64,000 nucleotides of DNA. Source: Enterobacter genomosp. O. Lineage in GTDB: Bacteria > Pseudomonadota > Gammaproteobacteria > Enterobacterales > Enterobacteriaceae. The translations under genes were made by a program, and so were the position numbers. How positions within the stretch are numbered: the first letter of the stretch is position 1; every line of letters starts with the position of its first letter. The notes under the pieces are model-generated. The model was not told the origin of the DNA. It did no database searches and worked only from the letters and a program-made list of their open reading frames with translations. Positions 45,766-55,605 of this stretch are shown one piece after another. The DNA is taken from contig NZ_LECZ01000024.1 of assembly GCF_001022965.1 (NCBI RefSeq), forward strand, positions 124,001-188,000, in the 5' to 3' direction.

Positions 45766-46812
45766 ATGTCAGAACTCACCTTACAACATCATCGTACAGT
45801 GTGGCACTTCGTGCCGGGTCTTGCGCTCAGCGCAGCGGTTACCGGCGTGGCGCTTTGGGGCGGAAGTATTCCGGCCATCGCGGGGGCAGGCTTTAGCGCG
45901 TTAACCCTGGCAATTTTGCTCGGCATGGTCGTGGGCAATACCGTCTACCCGCGTATCTGGAAATCCTGCGACGGCGGCGTGATCTTCGCCAAACAGCACC
46001 TGCTGCGTCTGGGGATCATTCTTTACGGCTTTCGTCTCACCTTTTCACAGATTGCAGATGTGGGCGTGAGCGGGATCGCCATCGACGTCCTGACCCTCAC
46101 CAGCACCTTTTTGCTGGCCTGCTTTATCGGTCAGAAAGTCTTTGGCCTGGATAAGCACACCAGTTGGCTGATCGGTGCCGGGAGCAGTATCTGCGGGGCC
46201 GCGGCGGTGCTGGCAACGGAACCCGTCGTTAAAGCCGAAGCCAGCAAGGTGACGGTGGCGGTGGCGACGGTGGTGATCTTCGGTACGCTGGCAATTTTCC
46301 TCTACCCGGCGATGTATCCGCTGGTTGCCCACTGGTTTAGCCCGGAAACGTACGGCATTTATATTGGCTCGACCATGCACGAAGTGGCCCAGGTGGTTGC
46401 CGCAGGACACGCCATTAACCCGGAAGCCGAAAACGCGGCGGTGATTGCCAAAATGCTGCGCGTAATGATGCTGGCGCCGTTCCTGATTTTCCTGGCCGCG
46501 CGGGTTAAACAGCTGGCTCCGGCGGGCGGCAGCGAGAAAAGCAAAATCACCATTCCGTGGTTTGCGATCCTGTTTATCGTGGTGGCGATTTTCAATTCCT
46601 TCCACCTGCTGCCGAAAGCCGTTGTCGATATGCTGGTGACGCTGGATACGGTGCTGCTGGCGATGGCGATGGCGGCGCTGGGGGTGACCACGCACGTCAG
46701 CGCGCTGAAAAAAGCCGGGGCGAAACCGCTGCTGATGGCGCTGGTGCTCTTCATCTGGCTGATTGTCGGCGGTGGCGCGATTAACCTCGTGGTCCATAGC
46801 CTGATGGCATAA
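45766..46812 (+). CDS. yeiH: YeiH, UPF0324 inner membrane protein (putative sulfate/sulfite exporter)
   Basis: A 348-residue membrane protein (E. coli YeiH has 349) with about ten helices. Conserved family segments include LLRLGIILYGFRLTFSQI, SSICGAAAVLATEP and GSTMHEVAQVVAAGHAI. The Pfam family (Cons_hypoth698) is annotated as a putative sulfate exporter; sulfite export under YeiE control is plausible. It has AAAGGAGAAGG before the start. It is divergent from yeiE. Confidence 0.93.
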   Translation: MSELTLQHHRTVWHFVPGLALSAAVTGVALWGGSIPAIAGAGFSALTLAILLGMVVGNTVYPRIWKSCDGGVIFAKQHLLRLGIILYGFRLTFSQIADVGVSGIAIDVLTLTSTFLLACFIGQKVFGLDKHTSWLIGAGSSICGAAAVLATEPVVKAEASKVTVAVATVVIFGTLAIFLYPAMYPLVAHWFSPETYGIYIGSTMHEVAQVVAAGHAINPEAENAAVIAKMLRVMMLAPFLIFLAARVKQLAPAGGSEKSKITIPWFAILFIVVAIFNSFHLLPKAVVDMLVTLDTVLLAMAMAALGVTTHVSALKKAGAKPLLMALVLFIWLIVGGGAINLVVHSLMA

Positions 46813-46826
46813 ACCATCTCGTCCTT

Positions 46827-46875
46827 CTCCTGCTAACCCGCTATCATAAGCGTTTCGGGTTAGCAGGAGTTTTTT
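46827..46875 (+). terminator. 14-bp hairpin plus T6 abutting the nfo start
   Basis: CTCCTGCTAACCCG (46827-46840) pairs perfectly with CGGGTTAGCAGGAG (46856-46869); six T follow at once and the nfo ATG comes next. It looks like the intrinsic terminator of yeiH, but its 3' arm contains the AGGAG that must serve nfo, so it may also control nfo translation. Confidence 0.8.
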
Positions 46876-47733
46876 ATGAAATATGTTGGAGCGCACGTTA
46901 GCGCTGCAGGTGGCCTTGCGAATGCCGCCATTCGCGCCGCCGAAATTGAGGCGACCGCTTTCGCCCTGTTCACCAAAAATCAGCGCCAGTGGCGCGCCGC
47001 GCCGCTGACCGCTGAAGTGATTGATGACTTCAAAGCCGCCTGTGAGAAATACCGCTACGGGCCCGGCCAGATCCTCCCCCACGACAGCTACCTGATCAAC
47101 CTCGGGCATCCGGTTCAGGAAGCGCTGGATAAATCTCGCGAAGCGTTTCTGGATGAAGTCCAGCGCTGCGAACAGCTGGGGCTGACGCTGCTGAACTTCC
47201 ATCCGGGTAGTCACCTGATGCAAATCGATGAAGATGCCTGCCTGGCGCGCATTGCCGAGTCCATCAACATCACCCTGGATAAAACCCAGGGCGTCACCGC
47301 GGTGATTGAGAATACCGCCGGTCAGGGCAGCAACCTTGGCTTTAAGTTCGAACATCTGGCGGCCATTATTGACGGCGTGGAAGATAAATCCCGCGTCGGC
47401 GTGTGCATTGATACCTGCCACGCCTTTGCGGCCGGCTATGACCTGCGCACGACCGAGGCAACGAAAAACACGTTTGATGAGTTCGAGCGCATCGTGGGCT
47501 TTAAGTACCTGCGCGGAATGCACCTAAACGATGCGAAAAGCGCCTTTGGCAGCCGCGTTGACCGCCACCACAGCCTGGGCGAAGGCAACATCGGCCATGA
47601 CGCGTTCCGCTTTATCATGCAGGATGCCCGCTTCGACGGCATTCCGATGGTGCTTGAAACCATCAATCCGGATATCTGGGCAGAAGAAATCGCCTGGCTC
47701 AAAGCGCAGCAAACCGCTGAACAGGCGGCATAA
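46876..47733 (+). CDS. nfo: Nfo, endonuclease IV
   Basis: A 285-residue AP endonuclease, the same length as E. coli Nfo, which cuts DNA 5' to abasic sites and repairs oxidised bases. The trinuclear zinc ligands are in place: H69, H109, E145, and later [13 protein letters not shown] (D179/H182), [17 protein letters not shown] (D229/H231) and ETI (E261). In E. coli it belongs to the SoxRS regulon; no soxbox was confirmed here. The start codon directly follows a terminator-like hairpin whose arm holds the ribosome binding site. Confidence 0.97.
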   Translation: MKYVGAHVSAAGGLANAAIRAAEIEATAFALFTKNQRQWRAAPLTAEVIDDFKAACEKYRYGPGQILPHDSYLINLGHPVQEALDKSREAFLDEVQRCEQLGLTLLNFHPGSHLMQIDEDACLARIAESINITLDKTQGVTAVIENTAGQGSNLGFKFEHLAAIIDGVEDKSRVGVCIDTCHAFAAGYDLRTTEATKNTFDEFERIVGFKYLRGMHLNDAKSAFGSRVDRHHSLGEGNIGHDAFRFIMQDARFDGIPMVLETINPDIWAEEIAWLKAQQTAEQAA

Positions 47734-47734
47734 A

Positions 47735-47767
47735 AAAAGCCGGGCTGCTTACGCACCCGGCTTTTTT
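47735..47767. terminator. Bidirectional terminator between nfo and fruA
   Basis: AAAAAGCCGGG and CCCGGCTTTTTT flank a short loop, with A-rich and T-rich ends on both sides. It serves the convergent genes nfo and fruA. Confidence 0.92.
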
Positions 47768-47780
47768 ATCACGTTAACGC

Positions 47781-49466
47781 TTAGGCCGCTTTCGCAACCA
47801 CTTCGGCTTCAGGGCGCTTCAGCACCGCATAAGACAGACCCGCCACCAGCGTACCGGCAATAATCGCCAGCAGATAACCCAGCACCGGGGTGATAGCGCC
47901 TGGGATCAGCAGAACAAACAGACCGCCGTGTGGTGCCATCAGTTTCGCGCCAACCGCCATGGAGATAGCCCCCGTCACAGCACCACCCACGATACAGCAC
48001 GGCAGCACGCGCATTGGGTCACGGGCCGCGAACGGAATCGCCCCTTCGGTGATGAAGCACAGACCCAGCACCAGCGCGGCCTTACCGCCTTCCTGCTGCG
48101 CTTTATCGAACTTACGGCGGGCAATAATCGTCGCCAGACCGAGCGCCAGCGGAGGCACCATACCGGCCGCCATGATGGCCGCCATCGGCGCGTAGGTCTG
48201 GGTACTCAGCAGGCCAACGCCAAAGGCGTACGCCGCTTTGTTCACCGGACCACCCATATCGGTACACATCATGCCACCGAGGATAGCACCCAGCAGAACC
48301 GCGTTCGCGGTGCCCATGGTTTGCAGCCAGTGGGTCAGACCCGCCAGGATGCCCGCAACAGGCTTACCAATCAGGTAAATCATCGCCAGACCGACCACCA
48401 GGCTGGAAATCAGCGGGATGATCAGAATCGGCTTCAGGGCTTCCATACTCTGCGGCAGCTTCAGCTTCCCGCTGATGAGCTTCGCGACGTAACCGGCCAG
48501 GAAGCCGGCGATGATACCGCCGATAAAGCCGGAACCGGTGCTCACTGCCAGCATACCGCCGATAAGACCCGGCGTCAGGCCAGGACGGTCAGCGATGGAG
48601 AAGGCAATAAAGCCGGCCAGAACGGGCACCATCAGTGCGAACGCGGATCCACCGCCAATCTGCATTAACGCAGCGGCCAGCGTGCCTTGTTCTTTAAACG
48701 CGGTAATACCAAATGCGAACGAGAGGGCAATACACAGACCACCCGCAACCACCATCGGCAGCATGTAAGACACGCCGGTCAGCAGATGGCGATAGGCGCC
48801 TGCAGACTCTTTCTTACCTTCCGTTGCGGTTTGACGCGCGCCGGTTGCCTGATACGGCTTCGCTTCCACCAGCGCCTTATCAAACTCCTGAGCGGTTTTT
48901 TTCAGCGCCAGGCCGGTAGAGGTACGGTACATAGGCTTACCGGCAAATTTCGCCAGATCCACTTCGATATCCGCCGCCACGATCACCAGATCGGCCTCAG
49001 CCACTTCTTCAGGGGTGATGGCGTTGCCAGCACCGACGGAACCGCGGGTTTCAACTTTTACCCACCAGCCGCGTTTTTTCGCTTCGGTTTCAATGGCTTC
49101 AGCCGCCATAAAGGTGTGAGCCACGCCCGTCGGGCAGGCCGTCACCGCCACAATGCGTTTCGGCCCTGCGGCCGCAGCCGGTGCCGTCGCGACAGGCGCG
49201 CTGTAGACGGACGCGTGACCTTTCGCTTCGCTCAGGAACAGTTCCGGGTGTGCCACCGCACGATTAATATCGCCCAGCCACACTTTTTTGCCGTTCAGCG
49301 CACTGTCAGCCGGGATTTTATCGCCCAGTACAATGGCCAGTTCTGCATCGCCTGGATTATCGATAATATCCAGATGTGCTTTTTGTGCCGCCGCGCCCAG
49401 CAAGGTCTTCGCCATGTAGGCGCGAGCCTGTCCGAGACCGGAGTCAATGATCAGCAGCGTTTTCAT
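47781..49466 (-). CDS. fruA: FruA, fructose-specific PTS EIIB'BC
   Basis: A 561-residue membrane permease (E. coli FruA has 563). The N-terminal duplicated IIB' domain (1-95) lacks the active cysteine. The functional IIB (about 103-200) has C111 in VAVTACPTGVAHT. IIC spans about 225-550 (GGIIAGFLAGYVAKLI, GGPVNKAAYAF). It imports fructose and forms fructose 1-phosphate. It is the last gene of fruBKA, 16 bases downstream of fruK. Confidence 0.96.
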   Translation of the reverse strand: MKTLLIIDSGLGQARAYMAKTLLGAAAQKAHLDIIDNPGDAELAIVLGDKIPADSALNGKKVWLGDINRAVAHPELFLSEAKGHASVYSAPVATAPAAAAGPKRIVAVTACPTGVAHTFMAAEAIETEAKKRGWWVKVETRGSVGAGNAITPEEVAEADLVIVAADIEVDLAKFAGKPMYRTSTGLALKKTAQEFDKALVEAKPYQATGARQTATEGKKESAGAYRHLLTGVSYMLPMVVAGGLCIALSFAFGITAFKEQGTLAAALMQIGGGSAFALMVPVLAGFIAFSIADRPGLTPGLIGGMLAVSTGSGFIGGIIAGFLAGYVAKLISGKLKLPQSMEALKPILIIPLISSLVVGLAMIYLIGKPVAGILAGLTHWLQTMGTANAVLLGAILGGMMCTDMGGPVNKAAYAFGVGLLSTQTYAPMAAIMAAGMVPPLALGLATIIARRKFDKAQQEGGKAALVLGLCFITEGAIPFAARDPMRVLPCCIVGGAVTGAISMAVGAKLMAPHGGLFVLLIPGAITPVLGYLLAIIAGTLVAGLSYAVLKRPEAEVVAKAA

Positions 49467-49482
49467 TATTCCTCTCCTGCTG

Positions 49483-50421
49483 TTAGTTAAAAGGTTTTAA
49501 GTCAACGCGCGCCATCATCGCGGCTAACTGGGTACGATCGGTAATACCGACATTGCTCTGGCTTACGGCCAGGGCAGCAACGGCGGTGGCAAGACGTAAA
49601 GTATGTTCACTGGATTCACGCATCAGCAGACCGTAAATCAGGCCGCCAACCATGGAATCCCCTGCGCCAACGGTGCTGACAACGTCAACCGATGGCGGTT
49701 TGGCGATCCATTCGCCAGACGCGTTAACCCACAACGCGCCTTCTGCGCCAAGCGAGATAACCACGTGAGCGATACCCTGCTCGCGCAGCGCATGGGCAGC
49801 GTCAATCACATCTTTTAATTCTGGCAGCTTACGGCCCGCCCAGATCTCCAGCTCGCGGCGATTCGGCTTCACCAGCCACGGAGAGGCTTTCAGACCCGCA
49901 ACCAGCGCGTCGCGGCTGCTGTCGAAAATAATGCACGGGCACTGGCTGCGCAGGCGCGTCATCCAGTCGGTAAACGCTTCCGGGCTCACGCCGGACGGCA
50001 GGCTGCCGCTGACGCAGACCATGTCAAACTGGCCAAGCCAGGTCAGCGAGTCGTTAACAAAACGTTCCCAGTCGGACGGCGTCACTTCGAAGCCAGAGAA
50101 GTTGAGATCGGTCACTTCACCGTCTTTCTCGGTCAGCTTAACGTTGATACGGGTACGGCCCTGAACAATCTGAAAACGGTTGGCAATGCCCAGCTCGCTG
50201 AACAGCTGCTGGAAGCCATCCTGGTTATCTTTACCGAGGAACCCGCCCACGGTGACATCGATACCGAGATCCTTGAGCACTTTCGCGACGTTAATCCCTT
50301 TACCCGCAGCATGCAGGCCAGTGGTACGCACGAGGTTGACTTCGCCGCGCTCAATTTCAGGGCAAAATCCCACCAGGTCATAAGCCGGGTTCAGCGTAAT
50401 AGTCGCAACACGTCTGCTCAT
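49483..50421 (-). CDS. fruK: FruK, 1-phosphofructokinase
   Basis: A 312-residue PfkB-family kinase, the same length as E. coli FruK. It converts fructose 1-phosphate to fructose 1,6-bisphosphate. Substrate loop GLHAAGKGINVAKVL is at about 35-50, and the ATP-binding and anion-hole motif GAGDSMVGG is at 252-260 with catalytic D255. Its start codon overlaps the fruB stop by one base, so translation is coupled. Confidence 0.97.
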   Translation of the reverse strand: MSRRVATITLNPAYDLVGFCPEIERGEVNLVRTTGLHAAGKGINVAKVLKDLGIDVTVGGFLGKDNQDGFQQLFSELGIANRFQIVQGRTRINVKLTEKDGEVTDLNFSGFEVTPSDWERFVNDSLTWLGQFDMVCVSGSLPSGVSPEAFTDWMTRLRSQCPCIIFDSSRDALVAGLKASPWLVKPNRRELEIWAGRKLPELKDVIDAAHALREQGIAHVVISLGAEGALWVNASGEWIAKPPSVDVVSTVGAGDSMVGGLIYGLLMRESSEHTLRLATAVAALAVSQSNVGITDRTQLAAMMARVDLKPFN

Positions 50422-51551
50422 TATGCGCCCTCCCCCAGACCCGCCGCGATGGCGTCGCCAATCGCTTTCAGCGCCTGTTCAGCATCCGCACCCTGCGCGG
50501 TGAAACGCAGACGGTGGCCTTTCTTCACGCCCAGCGCGACAACTTTCATCAGACTACGGCCGTTGGCCGGTTTGCCCGTGCCATCAAGATTCGCCACGGT
50601 GATCTCACTCTCGAATTGTTTAATGGTGTTCACCAGCATGGTGCCAGGACGGGCATGCAAGCCGTGTTCGTTGCGCACAACGAACTCCGCGGACTGCACG
50701 TCATCCGTCAGCGCATCATCACTGGTCAGCAGTGCCAGCACGGTGGAGGCATCAGCATTCAGCAGTTTTTCAGCTTTGTTGTTCAGCAACAGGTCGCCCA
50801 GACGCTTCAGCACGGAAACCGGCTGATCGTCGTTCATCGCTACGGTCACCAGCATGGCCGCGCGCTCGCCTTCTACGTCAAACGCATTGGCCGCGCGGCT
50901 CACGGCGATTGCACTGCGCAGGTTGCCTTCAGCACTGTCGTTCAGCCAGATACCCTGCCCCAGATTCAACGGCTTATCGTTAATCACGCGGGTGACAAAG
51001 GTGGCGTCTGCCGCGCCGGCTTCTTTCAGACGACCTGCGTTCAGCGCCTGCAGCGTCACCAGATCGGAGGCAGCCACGTCCAGCGTCAGCGTTTCATTAT
51101 CCAGTTTCAGCGCTTCACTCTGTTTTTCGCCCATCAGCAAGGCGCGCAGTTCTTCCGCCGTCGTGGCGGACTTAAGCTGTTCAGCTACCGCGTCATCGCT
51201 CAGGACATGCGTCAGCTGACGCAGCAGGCCTAAGTGTTCGTCGCTGCTGGCCGCGATACCGATAGCCACGTAAGCCACCTGACCGTCACCCCAGAGCACG
51301 CCCTGCGGGAACTGATAAACCTGAACGCCGGTTTTCAGCACCTGATCGCGGGTGTCGGTTGTGCCGTGCGGAATGGCAATGCCATTGCCGAGGAAGGTTG
51401 AGGTCTGCTGCTCACGCGCCAGCATGCCGTTTACATAGCCGTCCGCGACGTTGCCCGCCTGCACAAGCGCAGCGGCAACCTGGCGAATAGCCTCTTCTTT
51501 ATCCCCGGCCTGTGCGCCCGGGTGGATATCCTGAACAGATAACTGGAACAT
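50421..51551 (-). CDS. fruB: FruB, fructose PTS EIIA-HPr (diphosphoryl transfer protein)
   Basis: A 376-residue soluble phosphocarrier, the same length as E. coli FruB. The EIIA domain has H62 in AIPHGTTD, a linker domain follows, and the C-terminal FPr (HPr-like) domain has H299 in [10 protein letters not shown]. It relays phosphate from EI to FruA. The start was set at 51551 ([12 protein letters not shown]), with GGAGTGGA upstream; 41 more codons are open but overlap the promoter with its Cra sites. It heads fruBKA. Confidence 0.97.
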   Translation of the reverse strand: MFQLSVQDIHPGAQAGDKEEAIRQVAAALVQAGNVADGYVNGMLAREQQTSTFLGNGIAIPHGTTDTRDQVLKTGVQVYQFPQGVLWGDGQVAYVAIGIAASSDEHLGLLRQLTHVLSDDAVAEQLKSATTAEELRALLMGEKQSEALKLDNETLTLDVAASDLVTLQALNAGRLKEAGAADATFVTRVINDKPLNLGQGIWLNDSAEGNLRSAIAVSRAANAFDVEGERAAMLVTVAMNDDQPVSVLKRLGDLLLNNKAEKLLNADASTVLALLTSDDALTDDVQSAEFVVRNEHGLHARPGTMLVNTIKQFESEITVANLDGTGKPANGRSLMKVVALGVKKGHRLRFTAQGADAEQALKAIGDAIAAGLGEGA

Positions 51552-51573
51552 GGTTCTCCACTCCTGCTGAACT

Positions 51574-51652
51574 TGAATCGTTTCAGCTTTAATGAGAAAA
51601 AATGCGCTAGCCTGCTCCGTTTGTTTAAACAAGATAGCGCTGAAACGTTTCA
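51574..51652 (-). promoter_or_regulatory. Two Cra (FruR) operators upstream of fruB
   Basis: TGAAACGTTTCA at 51641-51652 is a perfect palindromic Cra site; TGAATCGTTTCA at 51574-51585 is a second. The centres are 67 bp apart. Cra repression relieved by fructose 1-phosphate is expected. The rest of the 362-base gap 51552-51913 holds the setB upstream region, where only a small TGCCA/TGGCA hairpin (about 51811-51830) was noticed. Confidence 0.88.
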
Positions 51653-51913
51653 AAAAGTCTTGCGCTTTCTGCAAAGCCTTGCAAGTAAACTCGTCTTTCT
51701 GATGTCAGAATTTAGAGATACAGCACATTTCTTCTTCGTTCAGCTGAATTTTGCTGAAGTTCAGCAAGCCAGTTTCAGCTAAGGTCAGCCAGCCTGTTTA
51801 TAAGTTGAAATGCCATTTTGATTTTTCGTGGCATCATTGACCGCACCCACTGTTTATTTTTTAGCTGACGGCGTAAACTCCGCCTCCTCTCTGCTACTCG
51901 CTAATTATAAAAC

Positions 51914-53095
51914 ATGCATAACACCCCTGCGGCCGCCTCGCCGAAGCCCTTTGATTTGACCTCAGCGGCATTCCTGGTTGTTGCCTTCTTCACGGGCATT
52001 GCCGGTGCGTTACAGACGCCGACGCTGAGTTTATTTCTGACGAATGAGGTTCACGCCCGCCCGGCAATGGTCGGCTTCTTTTTTACCGGCAGCGCCATCA
52101 TCGGCATCCTGGTCAGTCAGTTTCTGGCGGGGCGATCCGACAGAAAAGGCGACCGTAAAAGCCTGATCGTTTTCTGCTGCCTGCTGGGGGTATTGGCCTG
52201 CGTTCTGTTTGCCTGGAACCGCAACTATTTCATTTTGCTCTTCGTCGGGGTGTTCCTGAGCAGCTTTGGCTCGACGGCGAACCCGCAGATGTTCGCCCTT
52301 GCACGCGAACACGCCGACCATACCGGGCGTGAAGCGGTGATGTTCAGCTCCGTCCTGCGTGCTCAGGTGTCGCTGGCGTGGGTGATTGGCCCGCCGCTGG
52401 CTTACGCGCTGGCAATGGGTTTTGGCTTTACGGTGATGTACCTGAGTGCGGCCGTCGCGTTTGTGGCGTGCGGCGCGCTGGTGTGGTTCTTTCTGCCGTC
52501 CATGCGCAAAGAGCCGAAAGTGGCAACGGGCGTGCTGGAAGCGCCGCGCCGCAACCGCCGCGATGCCCTGCTCCTGTTTGTTGTCTGCACGCTTATGTGG
52601 GGTACCAACAGCCTGTATATCATCAATATGCCGCTGTTTATTATTGATGAACTGCACCTGTCGGAGAAGCTGGCGGGCATTATGATGGGCACCGCCGCAG
52701 GGCTGGAGATCCCGACCATGCTCATCGCGGGCTATTACGCAAAGCGCTTCGGGAAGCGTTTTTTAATGCGCATCGCCGCCGTCGCGGGTCTGCTGTTCTA
52801 TATCGGTATGTTGACGGTACATACGCCGGGGCTGTTGCTGGCTTTACAGCTGCTGAACGCCATTTATATTGGCATTCTCGCCGGGATAGGCATGCTCTAC
52901 TTCCAGGATCTGATGCCGGGTCAGGCAGGCTCTGCCACCACCCTTTATACTAATACCACCCGCGTGGGCTGGATTATCGCCGGCTCAATGGCCGGTGTCG
53001 TGGCTGAAATCTGGAACTATCACACGGTGTTCTGGATTGCGCTGGTGATGTGTACGCTGACGATTGGCTGTCTGACGCGGATTAAAGACGTTTAG
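51914..53095 (+). CDS. setB: SetB, sugar efflux transporter
   Basis: A 393-residue MFS exporter with twelve helices, the same length as E. coli SetB. The first helix runs [26 protein letters not shown], and the MFS loop motif [12 protein letters not shown] follows the third. SET proteins export lactose, glucose and sugar analogues. No clear Shine-Dalgarno sequence precedes the ATG, although the MHN start matches E. coli. Its stop overlaps that of the convergent yeiW by 4 bases. Confidence 0.93.
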   Translation: MHNTPAAASPKPFDLTSAAFLVVAFFTGIAGALQTPTLSLFLTNEVHARPAMVGFFFTGSAIIGILVSQFLAGRSDRKGDRKSLIVFCCLLGVLACVLFAWNRNYFILLFVGVFLSSFGSTANPQMFALAREHADHTGREAVMFSSVLRAQVSLAWVIGPPLAYALAMGFGFTVMYLSAAVAFVACGALVWFFLPSMRKEPKVATGVLEAPRRNRRDALLLFVVCTLMWGTNSLYIINMPLFIIDELHLSEKLAGIMMGTAAGLEIPTMLIAGYYAKRFGKRFLMRIAAVAGLLFYIGMLTVHTPGLLLALQLLNAIYIGILAGIGMLYFQDLMPGQAGSATTLYTNTTRVGWIIAGSMAGVVAEIWNYHTVFWIALVMCTLTIGCLTRIKDV

Positions 53096-53346
53096 GGCGC
53101 GGTGAGCGCTTCCAGTTCAAGAAGGTACGTCATCGCCTGCCCTCGCGTGCTGCCGCACATTTCGGCAGTGGGCTGAAGCCCGGAGCAGACCTTCGGGCGC
53201 AACGGTGAGCCAAAGATCATGCACAGATTCGTTTCCGAGAGCTGAACGCAGCGGGTATTGGCAGGTTTGCCCTCGGGCATTCCTGGAATGGGGCTTGAAA
53301 TGGACGGTGCAGTACAGCACGCGCCACAGTCTGGACGGCAATCCAT
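53092..53346 (-). CDS. yeiW: YeiW, zinc/iron-chelating cysteine-rich protein
   Basis: An 84-residue protein of the YkgJ/UPF0153 family, the same length as E. coli YeiW. It starts [19 protein letters not shown] and has the CxxxCxxC-type cysteine cluster (C3, C7, C10, C11) with further cysteines in [13 protein letters not shown] and PKVCSG. These are likely metal ligands. The function is unknown. The start at 53346 was chosen by similarity; 17 upstream codons are open. Confidence 0.9.
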   Translation of the reverse strand: MDCRPDCGACCTAPSISSPIPGMPEGKPANTRCVQLSETNLCMIFGSPLRPKVCSGLQPTAEMCGSTRGQAMTYLLELEALTAP

Positions 53347-53510
53347 AAATGCTCTCTTTCGCTGACGGACGCCCGCGCAGTCGGGCATCGCGCGCACAGT
53401 AACACCTTTTGCGTATTGATAGCAAAAGCCGCGAATTCCTCTTGCCTGAAAGGCCGCGCGCGAGTAATTTGGCGCGATATTTTTTACCTCCCGTAAACAG
53501 GATTACTGCA

Positions 53511-54083
53511 ATGCCAAGAGCGAACGAAATTAAGAAAGGTATGGTGCTGAATTACAACGGCAAACTGCTGATTGTGAAAGATATCGACATTCAGGCCCCG
53601 AGCGCCCGTGGTGCAGCAACGCTGTACAAAATGCGTTTCGCCGATGTGCGTACCGGCCTGAAAGTGGAAGAGCGCTTTAAAGGTGACGATATCGTCGATA
53701 CCGTGACCCTGACCCGCCGCTATGTCGATTTCTCCTACATCGACGGCAACGAATACGTGTTCATGGATAAAGAAGATTACACCCCGTACATCTTCACCAA
53801 AGATCAGATCGAAGAAGAGCTGCTGTTTATCCCTGAAGGCGGTATGCCTGACATGCAGGTCCTGACCTGGGACGGCGTGCTGCTGGCGCTGGAACTGCCG
53901 CAGACCGTCGATCTGGAAATCGTTGAAACGGCGCCTGGCATCAAAGGCGCGTCCGCAAGCGCGCGCAACAAACCGGCTACCCTGACGACTGGCCTGGTTG
54001 TGCAGGTGCCGGAATACCTCTCCGCTGGTGAGAAAATCCGCATCCATATCGAAGAAAAACGCTATATGGGGCGTGCCGATTAA
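53511..54083 (+). CDS. efpL: EfpL (YeiP), elongation factor P-like protein
   Basis: A 190-residue EF-P paralogue, the same length as E. coli YeiP. It has the KOW-like domain I, two OB domains and the family end [22 protein letters not shown]. The loop tip carries R33 (PSARGAATL) in place of the lysine of EF-P, typical of EfpL, which helps ribosomes past XPPX-type stalls. The start at 53511 gives [10 protein letters not shown]; 34 upstream codons are open but not conserved. Confidence 0.95.
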   Translation: MPRANEIKKGMVLNYNGKLLIVKDIDIQAPSARGAATLYKMRFADVRTGLKVEERFKGDDIVDTVTLTRRYVDFSYIDGNEYVFMDKEDYTPYIFTKDQIEEELLFIPEGGMPDMQVLTWDGVLLALELPQTVDLEIVETAPGIKGASASARNKPATLTTGLVVQVPEYLSAGEKIRIHIEEKRYMGRAD

Positions 54084-54100
54084 TTGCGGCCTTTGCCTTT

Positions 54101-54134
54101 TGCCCGGTGGCGGCTTCGCCTTACCGGGCCTACG
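54101..54134. repeat. REP element
   Basis: TGCCCGGTGGCGGCTTCGCC then TTACCGGGCCTACG is a typical enterobacterial REP. It pairs with an inverted copy at 54170-54202, with a terminator between them. Confidence 0.85.
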
Positions 54135-54138
54135 AAAA

Positions 54139-54163
54139 AACCGGCCTGAGAGCCGGTTTTTTT
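54139..54163. terminator. Bidirectional terminator between efpL and uxuA
   Basis: AACCGGC-CTGAGA-GCCGGTT with an A-tract before and a T-tract after serves the two convergent genes. Confidence 0.9.
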
Positions 54164-54169
54164 GATTTT

Positions 54170-54202
54170 GTAGGTCGGGTAAGGCGAAGCCGTCACCCGA
54201 CA
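54170..54202. repeat. REP element, inverted copy
   Basis: GTAGGTCGGGTAAGGCGAAGCCGTCACCCGACA is the reverse-oriented REP partner of 54101-54134; the outer arms differ by a few bases. Confidence 0.83.
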
Positions 54203-54209
54203 ATTCCGG

Positions 54210-55400
54210 TTACAGAAGCTCCGGATACTTCGTCATCTTCAGCGCCAGCTCAACGCCGCGCACTTCCGCCATCCCTTTAAGACGGCCAATCGCCGAATAG
54301 CCCGGGTTGGTTTTCTTACGCAGATCGTCCAGCATCTGGTGTCCGTGATCCGGCCGGAACGGGATAGGACGCACATCGCCAGCCTGCTTACGACGCGCCT
54401 CTTCCGCCAGAATAGCATCCACCACCGCGACCATATTCACATCACCGCCAAGGTGCGCCGCCTCGTGGAAGGTTTTCGGGTTCGCTTCACGGCAGGTCGC
54501 ACGCAGATGCGTGAAGTGGATACGGTCGCCGAAGGTTTCAATCATCCGTACCAGATCGTTATCCGCGCGCACGCCGTAGGAGCCGGTACACATGGTAAAG
54601 CCGTTATAGATGCTGTTTACCGTCTCTTTCAGCCACTGCATATCTTCAAGGGTGGAAACGATACGCGGCAGGCCAAGGATAGGACGCGGTGGATCGTCCG
54701 GGTGCACGGCGAGGCGTACACCTGCCTCTTCAGCAACCGGCACGATAGCGCGCAGGAAATACGCCATGTTTTCGCGTAGCTGGTGCTTATCAATATCGCC
54801 GTATTCCGCCAGACGCGCGCGGAACTGATCCAGCGTATACCCCTCTTCAGCACCCGGCAGGCCAGCAATAATATTACGGGTCAGCTTTTCGATGTCTGCT
54901 TCGCTTGCGGCGTTAAACCACTCACGCGCCTGCTGCTGCTCTTCTGCGGTGTAATCCGCTTCGGCACCAGGGCGTTTCAGAATGTGCAGTTCGAATGCCG
55001 CAAAGGCAATCTGATCGAAACGCAGCGCTTTTGAACCGTCCGGCATCTGATACTCAAGGTCGGTCCGCGTCCAGTCCAGAATGGGCATGAAGTTATAGCA
55101 GACCGTATCAATGCCGCAGGCTGCCAGGTTGCGAATGCTCTGCTGGTAGTTAGCAATCCAGGTCTGGTACTCACCGGTATGGGTTTTGATCTCTTCATGA
55201 ACCGGAATGCTTTCCACCACAGACCAGGTTAATCCCTTCTCCGCCAGCAGCGCCTGACGCTGTTGAATTTCCTCAATCGGCCATACCTGACCGTTCGGAA
55301 TATGATGCAGCGCCGTGACGACACCCGTTGCGCCAGCCTGACGCACATCATCAAGAGAAACCGGATCGTTCGGCCCGTACCAACGCCAGGTTTGTTCCAT
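54210..55400 (-). CDS. uxuA: UxuA, mannonate dehydratase
   Basis: A 396-residue enzyme (E. coli UxuA has 394) that dehydrates D-mannonate to 2-keto-3-deoxygluconate in glucuronate breakdown. The metal- and substrate-binding barrel includes [41 protein letters not shown] and the terminal PDHGHQM. In E. coli, uxuA sits with uxuB and uxuR elsewhere; here it is alone and divergent from yeiQ, a uxuB paralogue. A UxuR/ExuR-like operator is in the shared intergenic region. Confidence 0.95.
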   Translation of the reverse strand: MEQTWRWYGPNDPVSLDDVRQAGATGVVTALHHIPNGQVWPIEEIQQRQALLAEKGLTWSVVESIPVHEEIKTHTGEYQTWIANYQQSIRNLAACGIDTVCYNFMPILDWTRTDLEYQMPDGSKALRFDQIAFAAFELHILKRPGAEADYTAEEQQQAREWFNAASEADIEKLTRNIIAGLPGAEEGYTLDQFRARLAEYGDIDKHQLRENMAYFLRAIVPVAEEAGVRLAVHPDDPPRPILGLPRIVSTLEDMQWLKETVNSIYNGFTMCTGSYGVRADNDLVRMIETFGDRIHFTHLRATCREANPKTFHEAAHLGGDVNMVAVVDAILAEEARRKQAGDVRPIPFRPDHGHQMLDDLRKKTNPGYSAIGRLKGMAEVRGVELALKMTKYPELL

Positions 55401-55417
55401 TGCCTCACCCTCTTAAG

Positions 55418-55430
55418 TTGTTATACCAAT
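55418..55430. promoter_or_regulatory. UxuR/ExuR-like operator
   Basis: TTGTTATACCAAT resembles the GntR-family hexuronate operator ATTGGTATACCAAT, read on either strand. It is 18 bases before the uxuA start and about 180 bases before yeiQ. No other clear site was found in the gap 55401-55605. Confidence 0.5.
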
Positions 55431-55605
55431 ATGCGTTACTGCAATGACGACTACCATACATGTTTGCCGCTAAGGGTCAACATACCGCCACACATTGATT
55501 GATCAAACTCACAGAACGGGGATATTTACGGCTCACCAATTTTATTTGCTGTCATATAACTTTACACTGGCATTGTTAATTAATGGTTAATCAGGTGTGT
55601 ATTTC

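Noticed and set aside
46045-47523. A 492-codon open frame on the minus strand across yeiH and nfo
   Set aside because: It is antisense to two well-identified genes, has arginine/histidine/glutamine-rich, low-hydrophobicity content typical of reverse-frame shadows, and has no ribosome site or family match.
55490-55520. A possible CRP site upstream of yeiQ (TGATCAAACTCACA)
   Set aside because: The half-sites are not spaced by six bases, so it does not fit the CRP pattern.
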